Source of the DNA: Jimgerdemannia flammicorona
Lineage: Eukaryota > Mucoromycota > Endogonomycetes > Endogonales > Endogonaceae
Length of the DNA: 21,819 bases
NCBI GenBank assembly: GCA_003990745.1
Contig: RBNI01001575.1
Location: 1-21,819 of the forward strand
Reading direction: 5' to 3'
A program made the translations under genes and the position numbers. Position 1 is the stretch's first letter. The number at the start of each line of letters is the position of its first letter. Below the pieces are notes generated by a model. That model was given only the letters and a program-made list of their open reading frames with translations. It was not told the DNA's origin and made no database searches. Below are positions 1-7,324 of the stretch, one piece after another.

Positions 1-2
1 TT

Positions 3-677
3 CACAAAGAAATCATCTGCCGATTCAAAACCCCAGTACAAGTCACCACAGATAGAGGAACAGAATTCATGAACCAGTTCTTTGAGATCCTCTACAAGAA
101 ATACAGAATCCAGCATATTCGGACCACGGCATACCATCCTCAAGGAAATGGACAAGCAGAAAGAACCAACAAAACACTCAAGAATGTTATTGCCAAGATC
201 TATGATAACTACGAAAATTGGGATCACTATCTGCCAATAGCATTATCTGCTCTTAGGGATATTCGATCACAAAGTACCCACTTCACCCCTTGGGAAATGC
301 TGTTCGGAGAAGAAAGTTCTCAAGAAACCTTATTGTCCAATGGAGATGCTGTCTGGAAATGCGTGGATACAGAGATACGGAAACTACACCAAATCAGGAA
401 GAAGGCTGAAGATTATATCATTAAGGCGCAGACACTTCAAAGGAACAATGCAGAAAAAACCCACAAGCCCTTGGAGATTATCAAGATAGGAGACAAAGTC
501 CTAGTGTATTGGAATATGGTGGAAGCTTCATGGTCACGAAAACTGGAGCCCAAGTGGGAAGGACCTCACCTGGTGCAAGATATAAAAGGGACTACCTTTT
601 GGCTATGAAAAACTTCAGGCACAATCATCTCCACTACTATCCACCGAAACTAACTCAAGAAGTATCATGGCCAATAA
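3..677 (+). pseudogene. Integrase, C-terminal two thirds (Ty3/gypsy pol)
   Basis: The frame is open from the window edge. It shows the second catalytic Asp in TTDRGTEF (codon 51-53) and the catalytic Glu in GNGQAERTN (codon 159-161). They are separated by 35 residues, the D-35-E spacing of retroviral-type integrases. The first Asp and the HHCC zinc domain lie off the left edge. Downstream are the YHPQGNGQ segment and a C-terminal region ending in a KLEPKWEGP motif typical of gypsy integrases. In-frame stops at 606-608 (TGA) and 651-653 (TAA) interrupt the last twenty residues. Gypsy-B has Arg codons at both equivalent places, so I read these as mutations and the natural end as the TAA at 675-677. 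The family joins cDNA ends to host DNA in the nucleus. Confidence 0.9.
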
Positions 678-1128
678 CCGAAGCACTGAAATAGCATTCA
701 AGATCACTAGTGCTGCCCAAAGAGCCATTGAGAGACAATGGCATACTACTGAACCCCCGACCATAGAAGAATGTTATGACAGTATCCAAAGTATTGTCCA
801 GACCCATCTCTCTCGAATTTCACACTTCAAGGCCTACCAACATAGAATGGAGTTCCAAGAGTACTTCAAGCTCGGACAGATACTTAACCAGAATGAGGAA
901 ATGACCAAAGAAGATTGGATTGCGGAATGTCAGCTCTCTTATTCACAGATCACCATTGCCAAGAGAATTCATAAATTGTTTCGAGATGACGAATCAGCAC
1001 TAGCCCATATCCGAGGAATAACCCCTACAGACTTCGAGCGAGTTAGGTAACATCATTGGGAAACTGTGATACAACAAATCGCACAGTACAAGACCATACA
1101 AACCGTTGAAGCCTGGGAGTTTGAATAG
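667..1128 (+). pseudogene. Accessory ORF between integrase and 3' LTR (unknown function)
   Basis: An ATG at 667 overlaps the last codons of integrase in another frame. It opens a 127-codon frame ending in TAA at 1048-1050. The same frame continues to TAG at 1126-1128, and the continuation (HHWETVIQQIAQ) still aligns with the Gypsy-B LTR-encoded ORF, so the TAA is probably a mutated Gln codon and the intact product about 153 residues. The clearest shared segment is IAKRIHKLFR here against IAKKIHQIFR in Gypsy-B, followed by a conserved Asp-Phe pair. I see no signal peptide, membrane segment or known catalytic motif. The position after pol is where env or accessory genes sit in retroviruses, but the sequence does not look like an envelope. 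Function unknown. Confidence 0.7.
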
Positions 1129-1150
1129 GATATTTCAGGGACGAATCACC

Positions 1151-1165
1151 TATTCAGGAGGAAGT
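1151..1165 (+). other. Polypurine tract of Gypsy-A
   Basis: TATTCAGGAGGAAG ends one base before the LTR start TGTGATGG. Gypsy-B has the same string directly before its own LTR (7447-7432, - strand). The purine run is the expected primer for plus-strand DNA synthesis and fixes the LTR start at 1166. Confidence 0.85.
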
Positions 1166-1276
1166 TGTGATGGTCAATCTGAATTAGTAATATGAATCAG
1201 GGGAATTAGACATTTTATCGTGGTACCTGAATCCGATTCCCAGTATAGTATAGCCTTATAGTTAGCCAAGTCTCCA

Positions 1277-1376
1277 ATTTAGACAATGTCGAAATATTTC
1301 GACACTTGCGAAATCGATGACCTGATATAGTATAGCATTTAGACAATGGCAAAAAGTCTCGACACTTGCTAAATGA
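1277..1376 (+). repeat. Two 60-bp-spaced direct repeats in Gypsy-A U3, one with a perfect 16-bp palindrome
   Basis: ATTTAGACAATG begins at 1277 and again at 1337, and each copy continues through a CGACACTTG motif and a shared AAAT-GAC end. The first copy contains GTCGAAATATTTCGAC (1288-1303), a perfect 16-bp inverted repeat; in the second copy it is degraded. The repeats lie 50-150 bp upstream of the TATA box, where enhancer or repressor sites usually sit. A regulatory role is inference. Confidence 0.65.
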
Positions 1377-1424
1377 CTCATAACTTAGCCGCATAACTTA
1401 GCCATCTCATAGTTAGCAAACTTG

Positions 1425-1456
1425 TATAAATAACCCAGTATCTTAGAGTGAATAAA
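1425..1456 (+). promoter_or_regulatory. LTR promoter: TATA box and nearby AATAAA
   Basis: TATAAATA lies at 1425-1432 and AATAAA at 1451-1456, inside the LTR and about 260 bp after its start. The other gypsy LTRs here have a similarly placed TATAAATA, which supports this as the U3 core promoter. The AATAAA is so close to the TATA box that it would fall around the start of R; it may or may not act as the polyadenylation signal. Confidence 0.7.
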
Positions 1457-1630
1457 CCTCAGATTGAAATAGTTTAAAGCAAAGAGAAAGCAAAGGAACT
1501 AGTAAGCCTGTGGGCAGATACACTTTGAACTCACCCACCCCTGCATACCGAGGACTCCGCGGAGTCAAAGAAGATCAAGAATTCAAGATACAGAAATCCG
1601 ACATACTTATAAGGTTAAGCATCCTCTACA

Positions 1631-2047
1631 TTACAGTACATATAATTCAGTAATAGAAATGAGATTTCTTTGATAGATATAGTATCCTTTATAGTTCAGA
1701 AAAGTCTTGGCTTTATAGTAGCAATTATTTGAGAGTTTGTTCAGGAAGTATTCAGTTATAGTCTCAATAGATTCTTGGGTATATTTCTCATAAAAGTAGC
1801 TGTAAACTAATTTGTTGAAATCTTCCTTAAGTTTGAGAGTATAGGGGACTTCTTTTTTTAAGAGTGAGAAAAGTATTAAATACTTCTTAGATAGTTTCAT
1901 TGTTGAGTTTATCAAACTCCTCTTGGCTGATATAGATTTTAGTCTACTTAGTAATGATTCTATTGGCTTCTTCAGCTTGAGTCTGAAGAGTATCCAGGAT
2001 AAAGGTTTATCGTAATTATTACCAACAATGTTAGTAATATTGATCAA
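1631..2047 (-). pseudogene. 138-codon ORF in the left palindrome arm, possible start of Gypsy-C gag
   Basis: This frame is open for 138 codons and is rich in Lys, Tyr, Leu and Ile. The right arm has the same sequence (about 2940-3345, + strand) but with several stops and frameshifts. Shared protein-level stretches include LKEDFNKLV and NNCYYKAKTF. In the right arm the frame leads into Pro/Lys-rich sequence and then gag-like sequence, so it may be the N-terminal part of gag or a leader ORF of Gypsy-C. The stop at 1633-1631 lies at the Gypsy-A insertion point, so the protein is truncated there. I recognise no domain. Confidence 0.4.
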
Positions 2048-2417
2048 TTCTAATTATCTATAGTAGATTCTTTGAAGGAAGATTGCTTGTAGGTGAAGAG
2101 AAACCATCTACTACTATCAAATTATAATAAAACTATATATCAATAAAATTAATATATTATGGATAGTTAATGGTAACTATTAGCTCTAAATTCTAGATTT
2201 TTGAGGAAGTACTAAGTTTCAGTTGCCTAATATAGCAGAGTCCAAGTATCACTTTCAGTTCTAATACTAGTAGAAATAGCTGTACTTGTATTCTAAGTTG
2301 ATCAGACTCAGAATTATTAACAAGTCAGATCTGAAGAATTTCTATAATAAGAATACTGCTTTATTTTTATATTTAGAGAAAGTAGAGCTGAGGTTATAAT
2401 ATACTCAGTATAGAGAG

Positions 2418-2425
2418 TATTTATA
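2418..2425 (-). promoter_or_regulatory. TATA box in the left palindrome arm, pointing left
   Basis: TATAAATA read on the - strand, followed by the same CTCTCTATACTGAG sequence as in the right arm. It is the mirror copy of the box at 2567-2576 and probably a decayed LTR promoter. Confidence 0.4.
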
Positions 2426-2566
2426 CATATTTGAGGCTATGACTAAATATAGTATACTGGGTATATCTATATATAATTATACTATTTTGAGTAACTATGA
2501 CTAGTAGTTATAGTTATTCAAAGTAATATAACTATATAGATATACTCAATACTTAGTCTTCAAACA

Positions 2567-2576
2567 TATATAAATA
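2567..2576 (+). promoter_or_regulatory. TATA box in the right palindrome arm, pointing right
   Basis: TATATAAATA followed by CTCTCTATACTGAG and, further on, a weakly Gypsy-A-like stretch. By analogy with the other two gypsy LTRs this would be the core promoter of the Gypsy-C 5' LTR. The LTR boundaries themselves are not recognisable. Confidence 0.4.
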
Positions 2577-3643
2577 CTCTCTATACTGAGTATGTTGTAA
2601 TCTTAGCTTTACTTTTCTCATATATAAGAATAAAAGTAGTATTCTTATTACAAACTCCCAGATCTGACTTATTAATAATTCTAAGCCTGATTAACTTAGA
2701 ATATAAGCATGGCCATCTCTATCTATACAAGAATCTAAAAGTAATATTTAGACTCTTAATCAAAACTCAGCACTTCCTCAAGAACTCTAAACTTAGAACT
2801 GATGGTTACTATTGATTATCTATAATATATAAATTCTATCAGTATATAGTTTTATTATAATTAAGTATCAGTGGATAATTATTTCTTATTTATAAGCAAC
2901 TTTCTTCAAGAATCTACTACAAATTATCAGAACTAGTCAATATTACTAATATTATCAGTGATAGTCAAGATGAATCTTCACCCTAGATACTCTTCAGACT
3001 CAAGTAGAAGAATCTAATAGAATTATTACTAAGTAGACCAAACCCTACACTAGCTAAGAGAAGTTTGACAAACTTGATAATAAAACTATCTAAGAAGTAT
3101 TCTCATACTCAATAAAGAAGTTCTCTATACTCCTAAACTTAAAGAGGATTTTAACAAACTACTTGGCAGCTACTTCTATGAGAAATGTATTTAAGAATAT
3201 ATTAAGGCTACAACTAAATACTTTTTGAACCATCTCCCAAACAATTGCTACTACAAAGCTAAGACCTTTTTGAACTATAAAGGATATTACTCCTATCAAA
3301 AGAAATTCTACTTCTATTATTGAATTCTTTGTACATAAGTAAGAATAATCCAGTAACAAGAACTACAAGTCACCAGACCCAGTGAAGCCCCCACTACATC
3401 ATTCAGACCTAGGAAAATAATCAAAAAAACACCCAAACCAGTTGTTAGTGGCCCCAGTACTATTATAGAACCACTACCAAGAATGTCAAGCCTACCAAAG
3501 ATTACAGCAGATTAAACAATTACTTCATCAAAACCACCAGCTATAGACTCACTCATCTCAGCAATATTATAGAAAAATTAAGTCCAAACTACAATTAACA
3601 CACTATAACAATAGAAAAAGATATAACCCAATCATTTTACCAA

Positions 3644-4620
3644 ATGGAAAACAGAGATAGCAGAATGATATTAGTAGATAATAAGATAGTAATATTGGCT
3701 GATTGAGTAGTCATACTTACTCAAGTTCTTTATCTCAGTATTGAAATAAATAAGCTCACAAAAGGACTCTGCTTCACTCTATTTGAAGACAAAGTAGACT
3801 AAGTAATAACATTTATAGAACAAGTTGATACAAATTACTATACTTATAGATAAAACAATAACTGAAGTCTAGATAGTATCCTTAATAACAATATATACTA
3901 TGAGATTGAAGATCTCTATATAACAGTAGACTCATAAGTAGAAAAGATTGCCACACACTTTATAGATACAGTAGTTTAGTAGTGGCACAACTTACCAGTA
4001 TACTCTCTTATCTAAGAAATCTATACTGAAGTTGTTACAAGTAACAGAGATAATAATCACTCTGACTATGAAGTCTATTTAGTTACTATAGACCTAAAGA
4101 AGCTAATTATTCAGCAGTTCTGAAGCTCTATCTATATTGCTGAAGCTAGAGCCAAAATTAAGAATTTATAATTTTATAATAATAGAAAAGAAGATCTTAA
4201 AGCATTTGATACAAGATTAGAAACCCTTCTGAATACTATTAGAGCAGAATATAGCTAGTGAGAGTAGACTATAAATAGAACCCAAGCTACCTATTTCTTT
4301 GACACTATCTCTGAATAGCTATTAGAAAAAATCTATAAATAAGGATGACCCTATAATTACCTATATGAGTAATAGTGCTTAGGATAAGCTGTTACTTAAG
4401 TATATACTATCCTTATAGCTTAAAGGTCAAAAGATAATAGAACTAACAATAAAGGAGATAAACAATACTAATTGAGAAGAAGTATGAACTTCAGAATGAG
4501 TCCTTAAGACCACAAGGAGAATTTAAGAACCTGTCTGATAAGGAAATAGAAGAACTTATGAAGAAGAGAGCATATTTCTACTATAAAAAGAGAAGACATA
4601 TATCATGCAAATATCCTGAC
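3644..4620 (+). pseudogene. Gypsy-C gag remnant with destroyed CCHC zinc knuckle
   Basis: A decayed coding region with many stops and at least one frame change (frame of ATG 3644 and of the segment near 4202, then another frame by 4561). A segment at about 4202-4255 (FDTRLETLLNTIRAEY) resembles the helical capsid region of gypsy Gag proteins, although this alone is weak. The end is clearer: codons 4570-4626 give AYFYYKKRRHISCKY. This fits a C-x2-C-x4-H-x4-C knuckle in which all three Cys have become Tyr, the Gly before His has become Arg, and an Arg has become Cys. Each is a single G-to-A or C-to-T change. Gag coats and packages the element RNA. Upstream, about 3371-3560 translates to a Pro/Lys-rich stretch that may be its N-terminal linker. 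Confidence 0.65.
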
Positions 4621-4689
4621 AAGAAGATCAATATCAACAAAGGACTATCCTCCTCACACACTGTTACTTTGATAAGAGATGACTTAAAA

Positions 4690-5118
4690 GAAACTACCAA
4701 GAAAATCAGAGTTAAGAGATTTCACATTATTGTAAAAATTTCAGATAAAGTATATGAATCTGATGCTAGCTATGACCTCTACTCTAGCATAAAAGTAACC
4801 ATTGAACTAGGCAAGTAAGCAACTATTAATATAGGTGTTGAAATGAAAGTTCCTAAAGAAATCTATATCTATCTTACAGAAAAGTGTAGTTTGGCTAAAG
4901 AAGAGAGACTCTGTATAGCTAAAGAAGTTGTAGACTAAGGATTTAAAGATAAGATTAAGGTCCTATTACATAATATTAGACAAAAGACCATCAAAATTAC
5001 ATATGAAAAATGAATTGCTCAAGCTATCATTGAAGTAATATATAATGACCTTGAAGTAGAAGAAATAAAGAAACTGTCACTCTCTAATAGAGAAAAAAAA
5101 CCCTTTAGATCAATGGAG
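4690..5118 (+). pseudogene. Gypsy-C dUTPase domain, all five motifs recognisable
   Basis: Trimeric dUTPases hydrolyse dUTP to dUMP and keep uracil out of new DNA. Reading one frame through three in-frame stops, the five motifs appear in order: motif 1 ASYDLYS (4765-4785), motif 2 KCSLA (4882-4896), motif 3 VVD.GFKDKIKVLLHN (4927-4974), motif 4 IAQAII (5014-5031) and motif 5 NREKKPFRSM (5086-5115). The Asp of motif 1 and the Gln of motif 4 survive, while glycines of motifs 1 and 5 have become Ser or Arg. Just upstream, a KRFH..VKI stretch matches the equivalent part of the Gypsy-B dUTPase. The domain directly follows the gag CCHC knuckle and precedes the protease. Gypsy-B has the opposite order. 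Confidence 0.9.
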
Positions 5119-5198
5119 AAGTACTCTGATAAAGCCAAAGAGAAAATCAAGGTACAGAAGATTGTCCACATTGAAGAATCTCAAGACTGAGACCAGAA

Positions 5199-5310
5199 AT
5201 GCTACTAGTATATTGCCAACAGATATATCTCTACAAGACAATGTCCATATGAAATTAAGATATACTGTTTCAAGTATATAAGAGAATATATCATATGTAT
5301 TCTTGAATCC
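5199..5310 (+). pseudogene. Cys/His-rich module between dUTPase and protease (Gypsy-C)
   Basis: In the dUTPase frame, codons 5239-5310 give QCPYEIKIYCFKYIREYIIC. The Gypsy-B counterpart reads RCPHGTKMYCSEHLNDCWSC. Cys, Pro, Lys and Tyr positions coincide, and the metal-type residues lost here (His to Tyr twice, Cys to Tyr) are again C-to-T or G-to-A changes. The spacing suggests a small zinc-binding module, although I cannot name a family. It sits between protease and dUTPase in both elements despite their swapped order. Confidence 0.65.
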
Positions 5311-5439
5311 AAGAAGTATAAGCCAATGATTCCAGAATTATAAGATGAAGAAATCAAGAACATCAATGATAAAGATAGAGAAGTACAAGATTAAAAAGAA
5401 GAAACTACTTTAGAAACCATCACCACCTAGTAAGAAACT

Positions 5440-5760
5440 AATATAGAATACATCTGCCTTCTAAGAAAAATTGAAGGAAACCCTATTGAAGTTCTTATTG
5501 ATAGTAGAGTAAGCAAATACTATCTTGATTAAGAAACTACTGACAAAATCCATCTCAAGATGCAAAGAAATTCAGAAGGAAGCATTGCTACTTTTGAAAA
5601 TAGAATAATACAGAAACTCTCTAAATATATAAGAATACACTTCTATAATTCAGAACTATACTATAAGGTAAACCTTCTACATTACACATCTCTCTAGACA
5701 CAACCTCATTCTTAGAAAATCCTGACTTATATAGGAGAACCCCTATATCAATTAGTAAAC
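5440..5760 (+). pseudogene. Gypsy-C aspartic protease
   Basis: The retropepsin signature appears as VLIDSRVSKYYLD (5491-5532), where the active-site Asp-Ser-Gly has become Asp-Ser-Arg through GGA to AGA (5506-5508). About 60 codons further, after a frame change near 5690, sequence resembling the C-terminal ILGNPWL-type motif appears as FLENPDLY. The size and the spacing between the two motifs fit a gypsy protease, which cleaves the Gag-Pol polyprotein. The frame contains TAA and TAG stops. Identification rests on two motifs in a badly decayed sequence. Confidence 0.75.
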
Positions 5761-5890
5761 CAATATAATCTCTCTGAGAGATATCAGGTTACAACTCAAG
5801 CATACTATGAAGAAAACAAAACTCAGATGTGATGTTATTTCTGCTATTCAGATGAAGAAACTGATTCAGAAATCAGACCAGCATATCTAC

Positions 5891-5894
5891 ATAT
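5891..5894. repeat. Target-site duplication of Gypsy-B, left copy (ATAT)
   Basis: ATAT abuts the first base of the left LTR and recurs at 14709-14712 right after the right LTR. Gypsy-C reads across the two flanks without loss. Four bases of AT-rich sequence can match by chance, so the support comes from the LTR ends and the continuity of Gypsy-C. Confidence 0.7.
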
Positions 5895-6100
5895 TGTTAT
5901 GTAGTAGTCGCTGAGTTCTTCAAATAAGCCAGATTCTCTTCAAGATGTATCTCTTAGACTAACTCAAGTTTGTTATAAGCAAGTTCTTATTGGAGTGCCT
6001 TCCCAAGGTCTTATAGTCCTCAAACTTCGTATCTTTAACTATCTTGTTATCTCTTAGATTGTTTACAAGAGATTGTGTATATTGTACTGAGAAAACTGAC

Positions 6101-6133
6101 TTTATTTCAGAGAAAATAAGAGGGATATTTATA
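6101..6133 (-). promoter_or_regulatory. TATA box and polyadenylation signal of the left Gypsy-B LTR
   Basis: On the - strand TATAAATA lies at 6133-6126 and AATAAA at 6106-6101, separated by 19 bases. The right LTR has the same arrangement. In this 3' LTR the AATAAA is the likely signal that ends the genomic RNA. Confidence 0.65.
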
Positions 6134-6250
6134 CAAAATATAATTCAATGGTTGCTAAGATATAAAGCTAAATATAAATTCCAATAACTAAAACTACTAA
6201 GTTCCAGGGTCAGTATTGATGGTTGTATAGGTTCAGGATACTGGTATAAT

Positions 6251-6355
6251 TCAGTGTCACATCAGAATACTGGTGCTGAAACAATTTCGCGTCACCTCAG
6301 AATGCCAGTGCTGGCATTATCCAGTGTTACATCAAAATACTGGTGCTGGCATTAT
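6251..6355 (-). repeat. Three tandem 35-bp repeats in U3 (left LTR)
   Basis: Units at 6251-6285, 6286-6320 and 6321-6355 share the core CATCAGAATACTGGTGCTG with a few substitutions. Partial units flank them on both sides. The array lies between the end of the LTR ORF and the TATA box, a typical place for enhancer repeats. No spacers are present. Confidence 0.8.
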
Positions 6356-6372
6356 TCAGTATAATAAAGAAC

Positions 6373-7324
6373 TTAGAGCAGAAAGTTCAGGATCATGGGG
6401 GCTTCATCCTCATCATCACTGAAGGAGATGAGATCCATAAATTCGTCATTATATAGGTCACATATCTTATATATGTTGCACATTTCACATGCTTTGATGT
6501 CATGTGGGATGATGTCATCGCCGATGATATTATCATGTTCAGCAGTGGGGAAATCTGGGGCTCTCCAATCTATGAGGTTCTCTTCCACAAAATAAGGGAC
6601 AAATGTGGGGTCTTGGGGAGGTCTAACCTAGATGCTTGGGCCTTGGAATACTGAGATCAACCCTTGTAGGAATTAGTCTGGGTTGTCCTGGAGGATGGGG
6701 TGCCAGAAGTCTTCTACTTCATCACTATTGAGAGTGATAGTGGACTGGGCTTCTATAGCCACCCTGGCTTTTAGTACATTGATATGGCAGGATGACAGGT
6801 CTCTGAAATCTGAGACTCTAATATACTCTAAGTTGGAGATTGACCATGGTGTATGCCTGAAGATCTGATAGATCTTTTTAGCTGTCCTTGCCTCATGTAT
6901 ATTCATGGGAGTGGTATCTTGTAGCTCTTGAGAGCTGGCCTGTGGGAACTCCCGGCAGAGGAGGTTTCTTGTTTCATACTCCTGCCACATTTGGAGGCAT
7001 TTGGTAGCAATGGTGATTCTTGTTTCCATTTTACAGCGGTAGAGAATAAAGTGTTAGAGATCTGCAGTATCCAGGTTAATACTAGGAGTCCTTCTTGAGC
7101 GGGTCCTCATGGCTCTTCTGATGTCTTAGAACATCCTTTCCTTGACTGAGATGCCTTAGTGGTTCCTTGACCTTGAGGTTTGGCAAGCAGTGGGCATTTT
7201 ATTTGTGGTAAGTCTTTGGGCTATTTTGGGATTGGTGGGTCTTGTTGGTTGCTGCTACTGTGGTTCCTTAATCCTTCTTTTATATTCCTCAGTGCTGTGG
7301 TCACAATGACTCACAGTTGGTCAT
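6373..7324 (-). pseudogene. LTR-encoded ORF, left copy (about 319 codons when intact; unknown function)
   Basis: The ATG at 7324-7322 opens a frame that shifts by an 8-bp deletion near 7290 and then runs in one frame to TAA at 6375-6373. Stops at 6675-6673 and about 30 codons later are TAA and TAG where Gln is expected; the right copy keeps Gln at the second. Adding back the 8 bp gives 960 nt, exactly the length obtained from the right LTR. The product has a KRRIKEL basic/coiled N-terminal part, a middle with IAKKI..IFR (related to the Gypsy-A ORF), a Cys-bearing CEMCNIYKICDLY stretch, and an acidic end SFSDDEDEAPMILNFLL. No signal peptide or membrane span is evident. Because U3 of the 3' LTR lies within the genomic RNA, expression like nef or sag is possible; that is inference. 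Confidence 0.75.

Larger units (their letters stand above)
1..1630 (+). mobile_element. Gypsy-A: 3' end of a Ty3/gypsy LTR retrotransposon
   Basis: The window opens inside the integrase core of a Ty3/gypsy element read on the + strand. In order it holds the rest of integrase, an overlapping accessory reading frame, a polypurine tract and one LTR that starts TGTGATGG and ends ACA. The 5' part lies outside the window. The element interrupts the left arm of the old palindrome at 1631, so it inserted after that palindrome formed. It is the least decayed element here: CpG dinucleotides are frequent and only a few stops interrupt its frames. Its integrase is a close relative of the Gypsy-B integrase, so the two are sister families. 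The exact 3' boundary is 1630 or 1635, because the next five bases (TTACA) could be LTR end or target duplication. Confidence 0.9.
1166..1630 (+). repeat. 3' LTR of Gypsy-A (about 465 bp)
   Basis: It begins TGTGATGG directly after the polypurine tract and ends at CTCTACA, where the old AT-rich sequence resumes. Inside are paired direct repeats with a perfect palindrome (1277-1376), short repeats of CATAACTTAGCC (about 1379-1402), a TATA box at 1425 and an AATAAA at 1451. Only this LTR copy is in the window, so the boundaries rest on the polypurine tract and on homology of the sequence from 1631 to the right palindrome arm. The 3' end may be up to five bases further right. Confidence 0.85.
1631..3345. 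repeat. Large imperfect palindrome, arms about 870 and 840 bp, one-base centre at 2504
   Basis: The reverse complement of 1631-2503 matches 2505 to about 3345 along its whole length, with scattered transitions and small indels. Around the centre the arms read GTAACTATGACTA and TAGTTATAGTTATTC with one G between them. Both arms carry a TATAAATA about 70 bp from the centre pointing outward, followed on each side by the same protein-like stretch. The simplest reading is two head-to-head copies of the 5' end of Gypsy-C, with the left copy cut at 1631 by the Gypsy-A insertion. A single foldback element is the alternative. Only one CpG (2011) is visible in the whole structure. Confidence 0.85.
2505..5894 (+). 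mobile_element. Gypsy-C: old Ty3/gypsy element, 5' portion
   Basis: This stretch is AT-rich, almost free of CpG and full of TAG, TAA and TGA codons where related elements have Gln, Arg or Trp. Domains can still be read in one order on the + strand: putative LTR/leader, gag, CCHC knuckle, dUTPase, Cys-rich module, aspartic protease. At 5894 it is interrupted by Gypsy-B and resumes at 14709 with the start of the RT region. All domain-level differences I checked against Gypsy-B in the Cys-rich module and CCHC knuckle can be explained by C-to-T or G-to-A changes. That pattern fits RIP-like or methylcytosine deamination damage. Confidence 0.85.

Noticed and set aside
667..1128. Envelope-like gene in Gypsy-A
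   Set aside because: Position fits, but there is no signal peptide, membrane anchor or cleavage site, and the product is short and hydrophilic.
3159..3359. 66-codon hydrophobic - strand frame
   Set aside because: It is antisense to the right palindrome arm, whose coding sense is shown by the better preserved left arm.
4558..4818. 86-codon frame as an independent small gene
   Set aside because: It is the gag knuckle joined to the dUTPase N-terminal end of Gypsy-C, closed by a mutated Gln codon.
6251..6355. Possible CRISPR-like repeat array
   Set aside because: Units are directly adjacent with no spacers, and the setting is a eukaryotic LTR.
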